From: DATJGS01 sp035494735
GTDB taxonomy: Bacteria; Eisenbacteria; RBG-16-71-46
Assembly: GCA_035494735.1 (NCBI GenBank)
Contig: DATJGS010000041.1
Location: 62,001-126,000 of the forward strand
Reading direction: 5' to 3'
Length of the DNA: 64,000 nucleotides
The position numbers and the translations under genes are program-made. Position 1 is the stretch's first letter; each line of letters starts with the position of its first letter. A model generated the notes under the pieces. That model was not told the DNA's origin. It was given only the letters and a program-made list of their open reading frames with translations, and did no database searches. Positions 23,293 to 32,187 of the stretch are shown piece by piece.

Positions 23293-24909
23293 ATGCTGCG
23301 CCCGCCGAGCCCGAAGCCGAATCCCACTTACCTCGCCGCGCTGGCCTGGGCCGCTGCGCTCGCGCTGGGCGCGGGCGCCGGCCCCGCGCTGCCGCCCATC
23401 GTCTTCGTGTCGCGCCAGGCGCCGCCCGCGGGCGGTGAGATCCCGGGCTTCGGCCCGCGGGGGCGCGCGGAGATCGTGGGCGGGCGCCTGCTCGTGCGCG
23501 AACCCGACGGCCGCATCCGCTCGCTGCTCCAAGACGGCGCGCTCTTCGACGTGAGCCACCCGTCGGTGGCTCCGGACGGGCGGCGCGTCGCGTTCGCGGC
23601 GGTGAAGGCCGCGGGCGAGCCGTGGCGTCTGTGGGTCGTGGGCGTGGACGGCGGCGCGCTCGCAGCCGTGCCGGTCTCGGCGCCCGGACTCGATTCCGCG
23701 GGCGCCGGAGGCGACGACCTCCAGCCGTGCTGGGCCGGCGACACGACGCTGGTGTTCGCGAGCACGCGCGGCGCGGGGCGCTCGACGTACGGCGACGTGC
23801 CGAGCACGAACCTCTACGCCGTGTCCGCTGCGGGCGGTCCCATGCGGCGCCTGACCAGCGAACGCAATGGCGCCGAGGCCCCGAGCGTGGCGGGCCCCGG
23901 CGGCGATCTGCTGTTCGCGCGATGGTGGTTCAATCCGTGGCGCGCTTCGGACCGGGCCGCGCACGGCATCACGCGCGACGCCTCGCTCGCGCTGCCCGGC
24001 GACAGCGTGAACCTGTGGCAGCCCATGCGGCTCTCGGGCGGAGCCGCCCCGCGCGTCGCGGCGGGCGACGCGCGCGTGCGCCTGCGCTCGATGGGCTATC
24101 AGCCGATCGCGCTGCCGGGCGGGGCCGTGGCCGCGGTCTACGCGCGCAATCTCGGCCTCTTCCCGCGCGCCGGCGCGACCGGCATCTGGGTGTTCGACAC
24201 GCCGTTTGCCACGCCGCGCCGCCTCGCCGGCGCGGCCGTCGCCGAGTCGCCGGCCGATCCGTACGCCGCCGCGACCGGCCTGGCCGCGCCCTCGGCGTGC
24301 GCGCCCGCCGCCCTGCCCGACGGCCGCCTCGTGTTCGCGTACGACCCGGGCGCGCGCGGGGATTTCGGCCTCTGGGTCGCGGGACGCGACGGGCGCGGGC
24401 TCACGCGCCTCGTCGACCTGCCGGGGACGCTCGAACTGGATCCGACGCCGGTCGTCGTGCGCCGCGCGCCGCGACCGGCGCGAGCGCCGGCGTGGCTGCG
24501 TCCGGGACTCGCGGACGGAGCGCCGTTCGGGCGTGGGCCCAAGGGCACGTTCACGTTTCACGACGTCGACGTGTTCGGCGGCGCGGGGGCGGCCGGCGGG
24601 CGCGGCGACGCGCCGCCGCGCACGAGCGGCGCCCGGCTGCGGTTCTTCGCGCTCGCGGACTCAGGCGCCGTGGGCAGTGGGGAGCCCTCGCTCATCCGCG
24701 AAGTCGCGGTCGGAGCGCGGGGCCAAGTGCTCGAGCGCGGGCTGCCGGCGGACCTCCCGCTGTTCGAGCAACTCGTGGACGGCCAGGGCCACCCGCTCAT
24801 GAGCGCGCACGGCGCGGCGCACGTCCGCGGGTTCAACGCCGGCCGGCCCGGCATCGAGACGCGCTGCGTCGGGTGTCACGTCGGACACTCGACGCTGCCC
24901 GTGCCCTGA
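23293..24909 (+). CDS. Secreted beta-propeller protein with C-terminal CxxCH haem motif
   Basis: 538-residue exported protein. A signal peptide (hydrophobic stretch about residues 13-32) is followed by WD40/PD40-like beta-propeller blades (VSHPSVAPDGRRVAFAAV, PSTNLYAVSAAGGPMRRLT, ALPDGRLVFAYDPGARGDFGLWV). At the very end ETRCVGCHVGHSTLPVP gives one c-type haem site about 13 residues from the C-terminus. This order resembles HzsA-related proteins (hydrazine-synthase alpha-like propellers with cytochrome ends) found in many non-anammox bacteria. The function is unknown, and hydrazine chemistry should not be inferred from this alone. No cytochrome maturation gene is nearby. Confidence 0.6.
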   Translation: MLRPPSPKPNPTYLAALAWAAALALGAGAGPALPPIVFVSRQAPPAGGEIPGFGPRGRAEIVGGRLLVREPDGRIRSLLQDGALFDVSHPSVAPDGRRVAFAAVKAAGEPWRLWVVGVDGGALAAVPVSAPGLDSAGAGGDDLQPCWAGDTTLVFASTRGAGRSTYGDVPSTNLYAVSAAGGPMRRLTSERNGAEAPSVAGPGGDLLFARWWFNPWRASDRAAHGITRDASLALPGDSVNLWQPMRLSGGAAPRVAAGDARVRLRSMGYQPIALPGGAVAAVYARNLGLFPRAGATGIWVFDTPFATPRRLAGAAVAESPADPYAAATGLAAPSACAPAALPDGRLVFAYDPGARGDFGLWVAGRDGRGLTRLVDLPGTLELDPTPVVVRRAPRPARAPAWLRPGLADGAPFGRGPKGTFTFHDVDVFGGAGAAGGRGDAPPRTSGARLRFFALADSGAVGSGEPSLIREVAVGARGQVLERGLPADLPLFEQLVDGQGHPLMSAHGAAHVRGFNAGRPGIETRCVGCHVGHSTLPVP

Positions 24910-25036
24910 GGCGGAAGCGCGCGACGCCCCTCAACTACGCGCCGAAGCGGCCGAGAATGCTCTTGGAGAGAGTTCGCGTCGCGGTCCCGTGCCCAATTCG
25001 GGTGGCGGACCCCGCGGATCCCACGAGGAGACGTGC

Positions 25037-27148
25037 GTGCGTCCGACCGAGTCGGCCCATTCCTGGCTTCTGGACGCGGCGGTCTCCGCCGGCCTGGCCG
25101 ATGCCGCCGTCGCCGCGACCAGTCTGCCCGAGACCCTGTCAGGCGCCTGGACGACCGCGGCCCACGCATGCGGGCTGACCCCGGCCCACCTGGCCGAGGC
25201 CGTGGCCCGCGCGTTCGGACTCGAACTCGCCGACCCGCGTAACGTCGACGCGCTGGCGAGCCGCCTCATCCCCGAGCGCTTCGCCCGGCTGTACGAGACC
25301 GCGGCCCTGGCCGAGGACGATCAGCACCTCTACGTCGCGACCGCCGATCCCACCCGGCTCGACGCGGAGCGCGACATCGGTTTCGCGTCCGGTCGCACCG
25401 TCGTGTTTCGCGTCGCGCCGCCCCAGGTCGTCGCCGAACTGATCACGAGCCAGTACGACGGCGGGGCCACGTTCGAGAGCGTGCTCGGCGACCTGACCGA
25501 GGATCTCGCGGCCGCGGTCCAGGTCGTCGAGGACGCCGCGCCTCAGGAGGTCGACTCCGAGGATGCCGAATCGGCGCCGGTCGTGCGTCTCTCGAACCTG
25601 ATCATGCGCGCCGCCATGGAGCAGAACGCCAGCGACGTGCACTTCGAACCGGGCCGCGGCGAGGGCACCGTGCGGATGCGTGTGGACGGCGTGATGCGCG
25701 TGTTCATGCACATGCCCATGGCCACGCACAACCGCGTGACGTCGCGCATCAAGATCATGGCTCGCCTGGACATCGCGGACCGGCTGCACCCGCAGGACGG
25801 GCGCGCCCGCGTCCAGGTCGACGGCACGTCGCTCGACCTGCGCATCTCCACGGTGCCGACACGCGAGTCCGAGAAGACCGTGATCCGACTGCTCAATCCG
25901 AAGGGCTCGGAGCATCTCGACGCGCTCGGGCTGTCGCCCGAGGATCTGCGGCGCGTGCGCCGCCTGATCGGCTTTCGCAGCGGCATCGTTCTGGTCACCG
26001 GGCCGACCGGGTCGGGCAAGACATCGACGCTCTATGCCGCGATCCGCGAACTCGCGAGCACCGAGGTCAACGTCATGACCGTCGAGGATCCCATCGAGTA
26101 CGAGATCCCGGGCATCACCCAGATGCAGGTCGAGCTGAAGCGCAACGTGACGTTCTCGAACGCGCTCCGCGCCGTGCTGCGGCAGGACCCGGACGTGATC
26201 CTGATCGGCGAGATCCGTGACTCGGAAACCGCGCACATCGCCGTGCAGGCCAGCATGACCGGCCACCTGGTCCTGGCCACGCTCCACACGAACGACGCGG
26301 CCAGCGCCGTGTCGCGCCTCACGGACCTGGGACTCGATCGCGCCAGCATCGCGAACACGTTGCGCGGCGTGCTCGCGCAACGCCTGGTCCGCAGGATCTG
26401 TCCGCACTGCACGAAACCGCACCCCGGGACGCTGTCGGCGGCCGAGGAGCAGTTGCAGGCGGTCTACCACGTCGCGCCGACCATGTTGGGCGAGGGCTGC
26501 CCGCGCTGCGGCGGCACCGGCTATCTCGGCCGCGTTCCGGTGCTGCAAGTCCTTTCGGTCACGCCGGCCATGACCGAGATGCTCGGCCGCGGCGTGCCGC
26601 TCGCCGAGCTGGAGCGCTCCGCCGTCGCGGGCGGCATGCACTCGCTGATCGAGGCCGGCGCCGCTCGCGTCGCTTCGGGCGAAACCACGCTCCAGGAACT
26701 CGAGCGCGTCATCGGACAGGGGCATGAAGTGCAACCCGCCGCGCCGGCGAACAAGACCGCGAGCGTCGGGGAACACCGCGTGCTCGTGATCGACGACGAC
26801 GCCACCCACCGGCGCATCGCGCGCCGCCTGCTCGAGAAGGCCGACTTCGACGTGGTGGAAGCGGTGGACGGCGAAAGCGGGATCGACACCCTGACCCGCG
26901 ACAGCGACTTCCTCCTGGTCCTGCTCGATCTCACGCTGCCGGGCAAGAGCGGGCGCGACGTGTTCGAATGGATGCGCCGGCGCGACGACCTCGCCGAGGT
27001 GCCGGTCGTGGTCTTGACCGCGTCCGAGGATCCCGAGACCGAAGCGGAGCTCATGGAAATCGGGGTCGACGACTACATCCGCAAGCCCATCGAGCCGCGC
27101 CGCTTCATCGCGCGCGTGCGCGCCACGCTACGCCGCGCCGCGGCGTAA
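25037..27148 (+). CDS. pilB: PilB/GspE-type secretion ATPase fused to a receiver domain
   Basis: Hexameric ATPase for type IV pilus assembly or type II secretion, 703 aa. An N-terminal MshEN-like domain (about 1-150) is followed by the ATPase: ASDVHFEPG, Walker A GPTGSGKTSTLYAA, Asp box VEDPIEYEIPGITQMQ, Walker B DPDVILIGEIRDSET, and a CxxC-x(n)-CPRC zinc element (CPHC and CPRC). After about residue 580 a full CheY-type receiver is appended (VLVIDDDATHRRIAR, LVLLDLTLPGKSGR, PVVVLTASED, DDYIRKPIEP). The start is GTG 25037, preceded by GAGGAGA; ATG is absent near this point. The receiver would let a kinase control pilus extension. No other pil genes are adjacent. Confidence 0.88.
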   Translation: MRPTESAHSWLLDAAVSAGLADAAVAATSLPETLSGAWTTAAHACGLTPAHLAEAVARAFGLELADPRNVDALASRLIPERFARLYETAALAEDDQHLYVATADPTRLDAERDIGFASGRTVVFRVAPPQVVAELITSQYDGGATFESVLGDLTEDLAAAVQVVEDAAPQEVDSEDAESAPVVRLSNLIMRAAMEQNASDVHFEPGRGEGTVRMRVDGVMRVFMHMPMATHNRVTSRIKIMARLDIADRLHPQDGRARVQVDGTSLDLRISTVPTRESEKTVIRLLNPKGSEHLDALGLSPEDLRRVRRLIGFRSGIVLVTGPTGSGKTSTLYAAIRELASTEVNVMTVEDPIEYEIPGITQMQVELKRNVTFSNALRAVLRQDPDVILIGEIRDSETAHIAVQASMTGHLVLATLHTNDAASAVSRLTDLGLDRASIANTLRGVLAQRLVRRICPHCTKPHPGTLSAAEEQLQAVYHVAPTMLGEGCPRCGGTGYLGRVPVLQVLSVTPAMTEMLGRGVPLAELERSAVAGGMHSLIEAGAARVASGETTLQELERVIGQGHEVQPAAPANKTASVGEHRVLVIDDDATHRRIARRLLEKADFDVVEAVDGESGIDTLTRDSDFLLVLLDLTLPGKSGRDVFEWMRRRDDLAEVPVVVLTASEDPETEAELMEIGVDDYIRKPIEPRRFIARVRATLRRAAA

Positions 27149-27155
27149 TCCGCCG

Positions 27156-28883
27156 CTACAGCACGCGCTCGCAGATCCACAGCGATTCGTGCCCGTCGGG
27201 CGCGCGAATCACCTGATCCGGATGGTCGAGCCCGAGTTCGTGCGGCCGCACGATGAACCACACGTGGTCGTCGCGCCCGTTCGCCTCCAGCGCCTCGACG
27301 GCCGGCTTGGCCCAGTCCGCATACAGGAAGTGCATCTTCCCGTACTGCACGCCGACGTCCCACTCGCCGGCGCTGCGGATGTCGCGCGGCTCGCGGAACC
27401 AACGCCGCGGATCCCAGTCGAGCGCGACCAGCGTCACGGCGAACGGCTCGTTGAGCTCCCGGGTCGTCACGAACACGGCGTCGAGCCGGTCGAGTCGCGG
27501 CCGCAGCCGGCGGCACGCCTCCATCAGGTCGACGTGATACTCGGAGTAGATTTCCGGGCGCCGGTTGTACTCGCCGAAGTAGCGCACGAGAAAGCGCGTC
27601 TCGAAGAACAGCGCGCCGAGCACGAGCAGCCCGGCCGCTCCGAGCGCCGGGGGCCGCCCGCGCCGCGCGAGCGCCTGGACGAGCGCCACCGCGCCGAACG
27701 CCGCGAGCAGCGCGAGCGTGGGCAGGCCCGGGGCGCTGCGCAGCGCATGCACGCTGATGTAGCGGCTGACCACGTCGCCGAGCGGGTACACGACGAGCAG
27801 CGCCAGCAGGACGCGCGCGGCGCGACTGCGCCTCACGCGCGCGAACGCGAAACCGAGCCCGGCCAGCATGCATGGCAGCAGGTGCCAGCCCCACTCGCCC
27901 TGGCCGATCGGCTTCACGATGTCGAAGCGATCGCCGGTCACGAACAGGAAGTCGGGCAGGAAGTGCTCGAACCAGCGCCCGGCCACGAGCCCGACGATAC
28001 GCGGCAGCGGGTCGCCGGGATCCCACAGGCGCGTCATCTGCCAGCGCTGCGCGATCGCCGGATCGACGACGTGCATCCAGGCCAGCGGGCCGAACGTGAC
28101 CGCGAAGCCGAGCGCGAGCAGCAGGATCGCCCAGAGGCCGCGCCGATCGCGCAGCGTGTCGCGCCACGCGCGCGGGTCGCAGGCCACGAGCGCCACGAAG
28201 AAGCCGGGGAAGTACAGGCGCATCGGGTGGAAGCCGTAGCACGAGAGCCCGGCGACGAGACCGGCGGCGAGCGCCGGCAACGCCCGTGGCGGGCGGGCCG
28301 CCCCGTCGTCGAGCGGAAGTCGCGCGGCCAGCAGCAGCGCCAGAGGCGCCAGCGCGTAGAGCGGACACTGGCTCGCGCCGACGCCGAAACGGCTCACGAA
28401 CAGGTGCCACGGATTCGTCGCCAGGATCGCGGCGGCCACGACGCCGGTCCAGCGCCCGAACAACCGCGCGCCCACGTAGAACACGAGCGGGATGCACGCG
28501 ATTCCGGCGAGCGCGCCGGGCAGGCGCGTCGTCCACACGCTCAGCCCGAAGACCCACTGAAACGGCAGGAGCGTGTAGAAGAACAGCATCGACGGATTGT
28601 CGCCGATCCCGTGCGAGTAGAAGATCGGCCACGCCTGCCCGACGAGGTCGCGGCCGGTCTTCAGCAGGCACCACGCGGTCCACGCGCTGAGCGCCTCGTC
28701 CTGATTGAGCCCGGGCGGCGAGAGATCGAGCCGCGCCAGGCGCAGCGCCGCAGCCAGCAGGGTGAGCGCGACGACGATCGCCCGGGCCCGGCCCTCGGCG
28801 AGGTCGACGACGTTCGCCCCGCCCACGGCGCGCCCCGCTCCGCTGAGCGCGGGGGCGCGCGAACTCCGCTTCGTGGCGCTCAC
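27156..28883 (-). CDS. GT39/ArnT-like membrane glycosyltransferase
   Basis: 575-residue polytopic membrane protein with about 10-12 helices and a soluble C-terminal part (about 450-575). LNQDEALSAWTAW just after the first helix carries the acidic pair typical of GT-C enzymes (PMT/ArnT group), which use lipid-linked sugar donors. GVGASQCPLYAL, SCYGFHPMRLYFPG and WWLLP-like loops follow. The start is GTG 28883 and the ribosome-binding site is weak. It converges on the PilB gene with only 7 bp between stops, so the target (lipid A, protein or glycan) is not indicated by context. Confidence 0.7.
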   Translation of the reverse strand: MSATKRSSRAPALSGAGRAVGGANVVDLAEGRARAIVVALTLLAAALRLARLDLSPPGLNQDEALSAWTAWCLLKTGRDLVGQAWPIFYSHGIGDNPSMLFFYTLLPFQWVFGLSVWTTRLPGALAGIACIPLVFYVGARLFGRWTGVVAAAILATNPWHLFVSRFGVGASQCPLYALAPLALLLAARLPLDDGAARPPRALPALAAGLVAGLSCYGFHPMRLYFPGFFVALVACDPRAWRDTLRDRRGLWAILLLALGFAVTFGPLAWMHVVDPAIAQRWQMTRLWDPGDPLPRIVGLVAGRWFEHFLPDFLFVTGDRFDIVKPIGQGEWGWHLLPCMLAGLGFAFARVRRSRAARVLLALLVVYPLGDVVSRYISVHALRSAPGLPTLALLAAFGAVALVQALARRGRPPALGAAGLLVLGALFFETRFLVRYFGEYNRRPEIYSEYHVDLMEACRRLRPRLDRLDAVFVTTRELNEPFAVTLVALDWDPRRWFREPRDIRSAGEWDVGVQYGKMHFLYADWAKPAVEALEANGRDDHVWFIVRPHELGLDHPDQVIRAPDGHESLWICERVL

Positions 28884-28932
28884 GTGCCGCCGAGCCCCGC
28901 GGCTGTCCCGCGCGCCCGAGCCCCGCGTTCGC

Positions 28933-29358
28933 TCAACGCAGGGTGGCCTGCAGCGTGATCGGCGTCGCGGCGAGCGCCTTCGAGATCGGGCAGCCGCTCT
29001 TCGCGCCGTCGGCGAGCTTGGCGAACGCCGCCGCGTCGAGGCCCGGCACTTCCGCGTCGCACACCAGCTCGATCTTCGTGACGCCGAAGCCCTCGCCCAC
29101 CTTCTCGATGGAGACCTTGGCGACGGTGTGCACGCGCGTCGGCTTGTGCCCGGCCGCCGTGATCGCGCCCGCCAGCGCCATCGAGAAGCACCCGGCGTGC
29201 GCCGCGCCCAGCAATTCCTCGGGATTCGTACCCGCACCGTCTTCGAAGCGCGACGCGAACGAATACGAACCTTCGTACCCGCCCTTGCCCAGCTTCATGC
29301 GGCCCGCGCCTTCTCTCAGCGTGCCCTTCCACTCGGCTTCCGACTGACGCACCGGCAT
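28933..29358 (-). CDS. osmC: OsmC-type peroxiredoxin
   Basis: Thiol peroxidase for organic hydroperoxides, 141 aa. The two redox cysteines are present in HAGCFSMAL (about 55-63) and SGCPISKAL (about 123-131). GTNPEELLGAAHAGCFS is the family signature. OsmC rather than Ohr is favoured by the N-terminus (EAEWKGTLREGAGRMKLG). ATG 29358 has AGGAGG 5 bp upstream. Confidence 0.92.
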   Translation of the reverse strand: MPVRQSEAEWKGTLREGAGRMKLGKGGYEGSYSFASRFEDGAGTNPEELLGAAHAGCFSMALAGAITAAGHKPTRVHTVAKVSIEKVGEGFGVTKIELVCDAEVPGLDAAAFAKLADGAKSGCPISKALAATPITLQATLR

Positions 29359-29446
29359 TCCGTCCTCCTGCTCGGTTCCGCGCTCGAAACGGGTGGCGGT
29401 CGCTCCGCCGCCCCTGGTCCAGCGCTCGAGTGACACTCCCAGAACC

Positions 29447-30274
29447 CTAGCGGCCCGCCACGACGAACGCGAGCCAGGCCTGCTGCGTCTCGAACCGCGT
29501 GCGCCGCCGGTACACGCCGTTCGGCTCATGGCGCGCGTCGTCCCAACCCTCGACGTGCACCTCGACGTCGCGGAATCCGGCCTCGCCCATCAGCTCCTGG
29601 ATCTCGGGCAGCGTCCACATCCGCCAGTCGTAGCGAAACGCGCGGCGCAGCCACGTGCCGTCGGCGAGCCGGAAGTGGATGTCGCAGCGCAACCGGTGGT
29701 CCACGGGATTGAAGCTCACCTGATCCCACACGTACGTGAAGCCGGGCAGGCGCCCGCCGTCGGCGGCCTGCGACGCCGCGATGCGCCGCCGCTCGACGAG
29801 CGGCCCCATCGCGTCCGTGCCGCCGAACGCGTTCACGCACAGCACGCCGCCCGGGCGGAGTGCGCGCCGCGCCGCGCGGAAGTAGCCGCGCAGCGTGTCT
29901 CTGGTATGGAACACCCAGTACGAGAAGTTCATCGCGCACACGACGTCGACCGGCGCGGCGCGCACGCGGCGCACGTCCGCGCGCGCCAGCCGCACGCGGC
30001 GCGCGGCCGCGCCCATGTGCGTGAAATGATGGCGGCGGCACCAGGCCAGCGTGCGCGGGTCCAGGTCGACACCCGTGGCGCGGCGCTCGGCGCCGCGCGC
30101 CACCCACGCGCACGCGATGCTCGCGGTGCCGCAGAAGTCCTCGCGGAGCGTGAGTGGAAGGCGCCCGTTGCGCGCGCGGAAGACGCGCTCGAAGAAGTCG
30201 ATGTCGAACTCGGCGCCCTGCACCGAGGCTTCGTAGAGCGCCAGGGGATCGCGAGCGAGGCGGCTGCGCATCAT
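29447..30274 (-). CDS. Class I SAM-dependent methyltransferase
   Basis: 275-residue soluble methyltransferase. DFCGTASIACAWVARG is motif I, ATGVDLDPRTLAWC motif II (acidic residue that binds ribose), and VVCAMNFSYWVFHTRD the post-I/IV region. The N-terminus (ALYEASVQGAEFDIDFFERVF) and C-terminus (MWTLPEIQELMGEAGFRDVEV) match small-molecule methyltransferases of unknown substrate. There are tandem ATG codons at 30274 and 30271 with no clear ribosome-binding site. Confidence 0.75.
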   Translation of the reverse strand: MMRSRLARDPLALYEASVQGAEFDIDFFERVFRARNGRLPLTLREDFCGTASIACAWVARGAERRATGVDLDPRTLAWCRRHHFTHMGAAARRVRLARADVRRVRAAPVDVVCAMNFSYWVFHTRDTLRGYFRAARRALRPGGVLCVNAFGGTDAMGPLVERRRIAASQAADGGRLPGFTYVWDQVSFNPVDHRLRCDIHFRLADGTWLRRAFRYDWRMWTLPEIQELMGEAGFRDVEVHVEGWDDARHEPNGVYRRRTRFETQQAWLAFVVAGR

Positions 30275-30753
30275 GACGCGAGCGCGGCGCCGGGCGCAGG
30301 GAGCGGAATCACGCGTACGTGGGGGGCGAACGGCAAACCGGGACTCCGAACGGTGGATCGGCGGTGGCGTGAGCGAGGAAGCGCCACAACCTAGCCGATG
30401 CCCGTGACCGGCGACAAGACGCCGGCGCATGCGGCGCCGGCCGCGCGCGCGAGCACACGCCCGTGTGGGGGCGGCTCGCCCCGACCTCGCACCCCATGGC
30501 TCGAACCGCCCGAAGAATTGCTCCCTCGGGCGGCGCTTTCCTGCGCCCCTCACGCAGGATCGAGCCAATCTTTCGGGCCGTGCGTTGCCGCGTCGAACCG
30601 ACCCTCATGTCGAAGTCTCGGCGGCATGGCCGACGGCTTGAGGGGCGCCGTCGCGGGCGATTGGCAACGTCGGCCGGGCCGCTCGGGGCCGGGCTTTCCC
30701 GCGTTCGGCGCGCGAGGTGGCCGCTTCGCGAGCCACTCTGCTACGGTGGGCGC
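30275..30753. other. Divergent intergenic region, no gene
   Basis: This 479-bp spacer lies between the methyltransferase gene (minus) and the selenoprotein candidate (plus). A perfect 8-bp hairpin (30421-30428 with 30434-30441) is present. Open frames here on both strands are Arg/Pro-rich and lack any family signature. A -10-like TACGGT at 30742-30747 lies 6 bp before ATG 30754, without a recognisable -35. Confidence 0.5.
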
Positions 30754-32148
30754 ATGCGCGCCCCACTTTGGCTCCTCGTCGTGAGCGGATGCACGGCGTT
30801 CGCGCCGTCCGTCCCCGGGACCTCGGCGGCCGCGGCGGCTCCTGCCGTGCCCGCCGCGCCGCACCCGATGGTCATGCGTTTCATCGAGGACGACTACCCC
30901 GCGGCCCTCCGCCAGGCGCGCGCCGAGAAGAAGCCCATCTTCATCGAGGCCTGGGCGCCCTGGTGACACACGTGCCGCTCGATGAGGGCCTTCGTCTTCA
31001 CGGACAAGGCGCTCAGCGGGCAAGCCGGGCGGTTCGTCTGGCTGGCGTGGAACACCGAAAGGTCTGAGAACGCGGGGCTGAACCGGCCGTTCCCGGTCGA
31101 CGCGTTGCCCACGTTCTTCGTGGTCGATCCTGCGAGCGAGAAGGTCGTGTTGCGCTGGGTGGGCGGCGCCACGGTGGCGCAGATGACGAAACTGCTCGAC
31201 GACGGACGCGCCGCGGTCGCCGCGGCTTCGAGTCCGGCCCGTGCGCTCGCCGGGCCCGGCGGGAACGCGGACCGTGCGTTTGCGGCGGCCGAGGCGGAGT
31301 ACGGGCGGAATGATTACGCGGCGGCGGCCAAAGGCTATGGCGACGCGCTCGCCGCGGCCCCTCCCGGCTGGAAGCACGACGCGCGCGCCGTCGAGTCGCG
31401 CCTCTACGCGCTGACCCGGCTCGAGGACAACGCCGCGGCCGCGACCCTGGCCCGCGCCGCGTTCCCGCGCCTCCGCCACACGCCGTCCGCCGCGAACGTG
31501 GCCGCGACCGGACTCGACGCCGCGCTCGCGCTGCCCGCGGACCAGCCGGGCCGCGCCGAACTCGTCACGACGCTCGAGGCCGCGGCGCGCAGCGTGCTGG
31601 CCGACCGCGCGCTCGCCGTCGCCGCGGACGATCGCTCGGCGGTGTTCGGCAGCCTCATCGACGCGCGCGACGACGCGCACGATTCCACCGGCTCGCGCCG
31701 CGTCACCGAAGCATGGTCCGCGTTCCTCGACAGCGTCGCCGCGAAGGCGCCGACCGCGGACGCGCGTGCGGTGTTCGATTCGCACCGCCTGAGCGCGTAC
31801 CTCGCGCTCGGCCAGCCGGAGCGCGCCGTGCCCATGCTGGAAGCGTCGGAGAAGGCCATGCCAGACGACTACAACCCGCCGGCTCGGCTGGCCACGGCGT
31901 ACAAGGCGATGAAGCGCTGGGACGATGCCGCCGCCGCGTCCGATCGGGCGCTCGCCAAGGCGTACGGCCCGCGCCGACTGCTCGTGCTGCGTACGCGCGC
32001 CGACATCGAACTGGGCCGCGCCGACACCACGGCCGCGCGCCGCGTGCTCACCGAAGCGCTCACCACCGCGAAGGGCTTCCCCGAAGGACAGCACTCCGAG
32101 CGCAGCATCGCTGCGATCCAGAAGTCGCTCGACGCGCTGGGGCGCTGA
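30754..32148 (+). CDS. Thioredoxin-fold lipoprotein, candidate selenoprotein (Sec71 encoded by in-frame TGA)
   Basis: 464 codons when TGA 30964-30966 is read as selenocysteine. Residues 5-13 (LWLLVVSGC) form a lipoprotein signal with the lipobox VSGC, so the protein is probably anchored at Cys13 outside the cytoplasm. Residues 40-155 are a thioredoxin-like domain: KKPIFIEAWAPW, then Sec71-H-T-Cys74 at the place of CxxC, then RSMRAFVFTD and ALPTFFVVDP with the cis-Pro. From about 160 to 464 follow TPR-like helical repeats (NDYAAAAKGYGDALAAAP, YNPPARLATAYKAMKRWDDAA). The frame is otherwise open on both sides of the TGA, and a SECIS-like hairpin follows it. Read conventionally, the gene would be a 70-residue fragment plus a 388-codon frame from ATG 30982 lacking a signal peptide and half the active site. 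selA, selB, selC and selD are not in the window. Confidence 0.75.
30964..30966 (+). other. Candidate selenocysteine codon (TGA)
   Basis: The TGA occupies the first position of the redox motif: Trp-TGA-His-Thr-Cys, where thioredoxins have Trp-Cys-x-x-Cys. It is the only stop in frame between 30754 and 32146. Confidence 0.75.
30971..31002 (+). promoter_or_regulatory. Candidate bacterial SECIS element
   Basis: The hairpin lies inside the coding sequence just after the TGA. The lower stem is CGUG (30971-30974) with CACG (30999-31002). The asymmetric internal loop is 30975-30980, including a U at 30979, against 30997-30998. The upper stem is GAUGAG (30981-30986) with UUCGUC (30991-30996), containing one U-G and one G-U pair. 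The apical loop is GGCC (30987-30990). Twenty nucleotides separate the TGA from the loop, within the range described for bacterial SECIS, where the loop carries a G in its first two positions. Confidence 0.6.
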
Positions 32149-32187
32149 CGGCGCGCGGGCGGGGCACGACGGGGCGCCGATGGCGCA

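Noticed and set aside
30485..30530. T-loop-like GGTTCGA on the minus strand, considered as a possible selC or other tRNA
   Set aside because: The flanking bases do not pair into a T-arm, and no acceptor or D-arm can be built.
30982..32148. Independent gene starting at ATG 30982, with the upstream fragment as a separate gene or pseudogene
   Set aside because: The upstream and downstream frames are identical, no ribosome-binding site precedes ATG 30982, and the split falls exactly on the redox cysteine. A selenoprotein reading explains more, although sequencing error remains possible.
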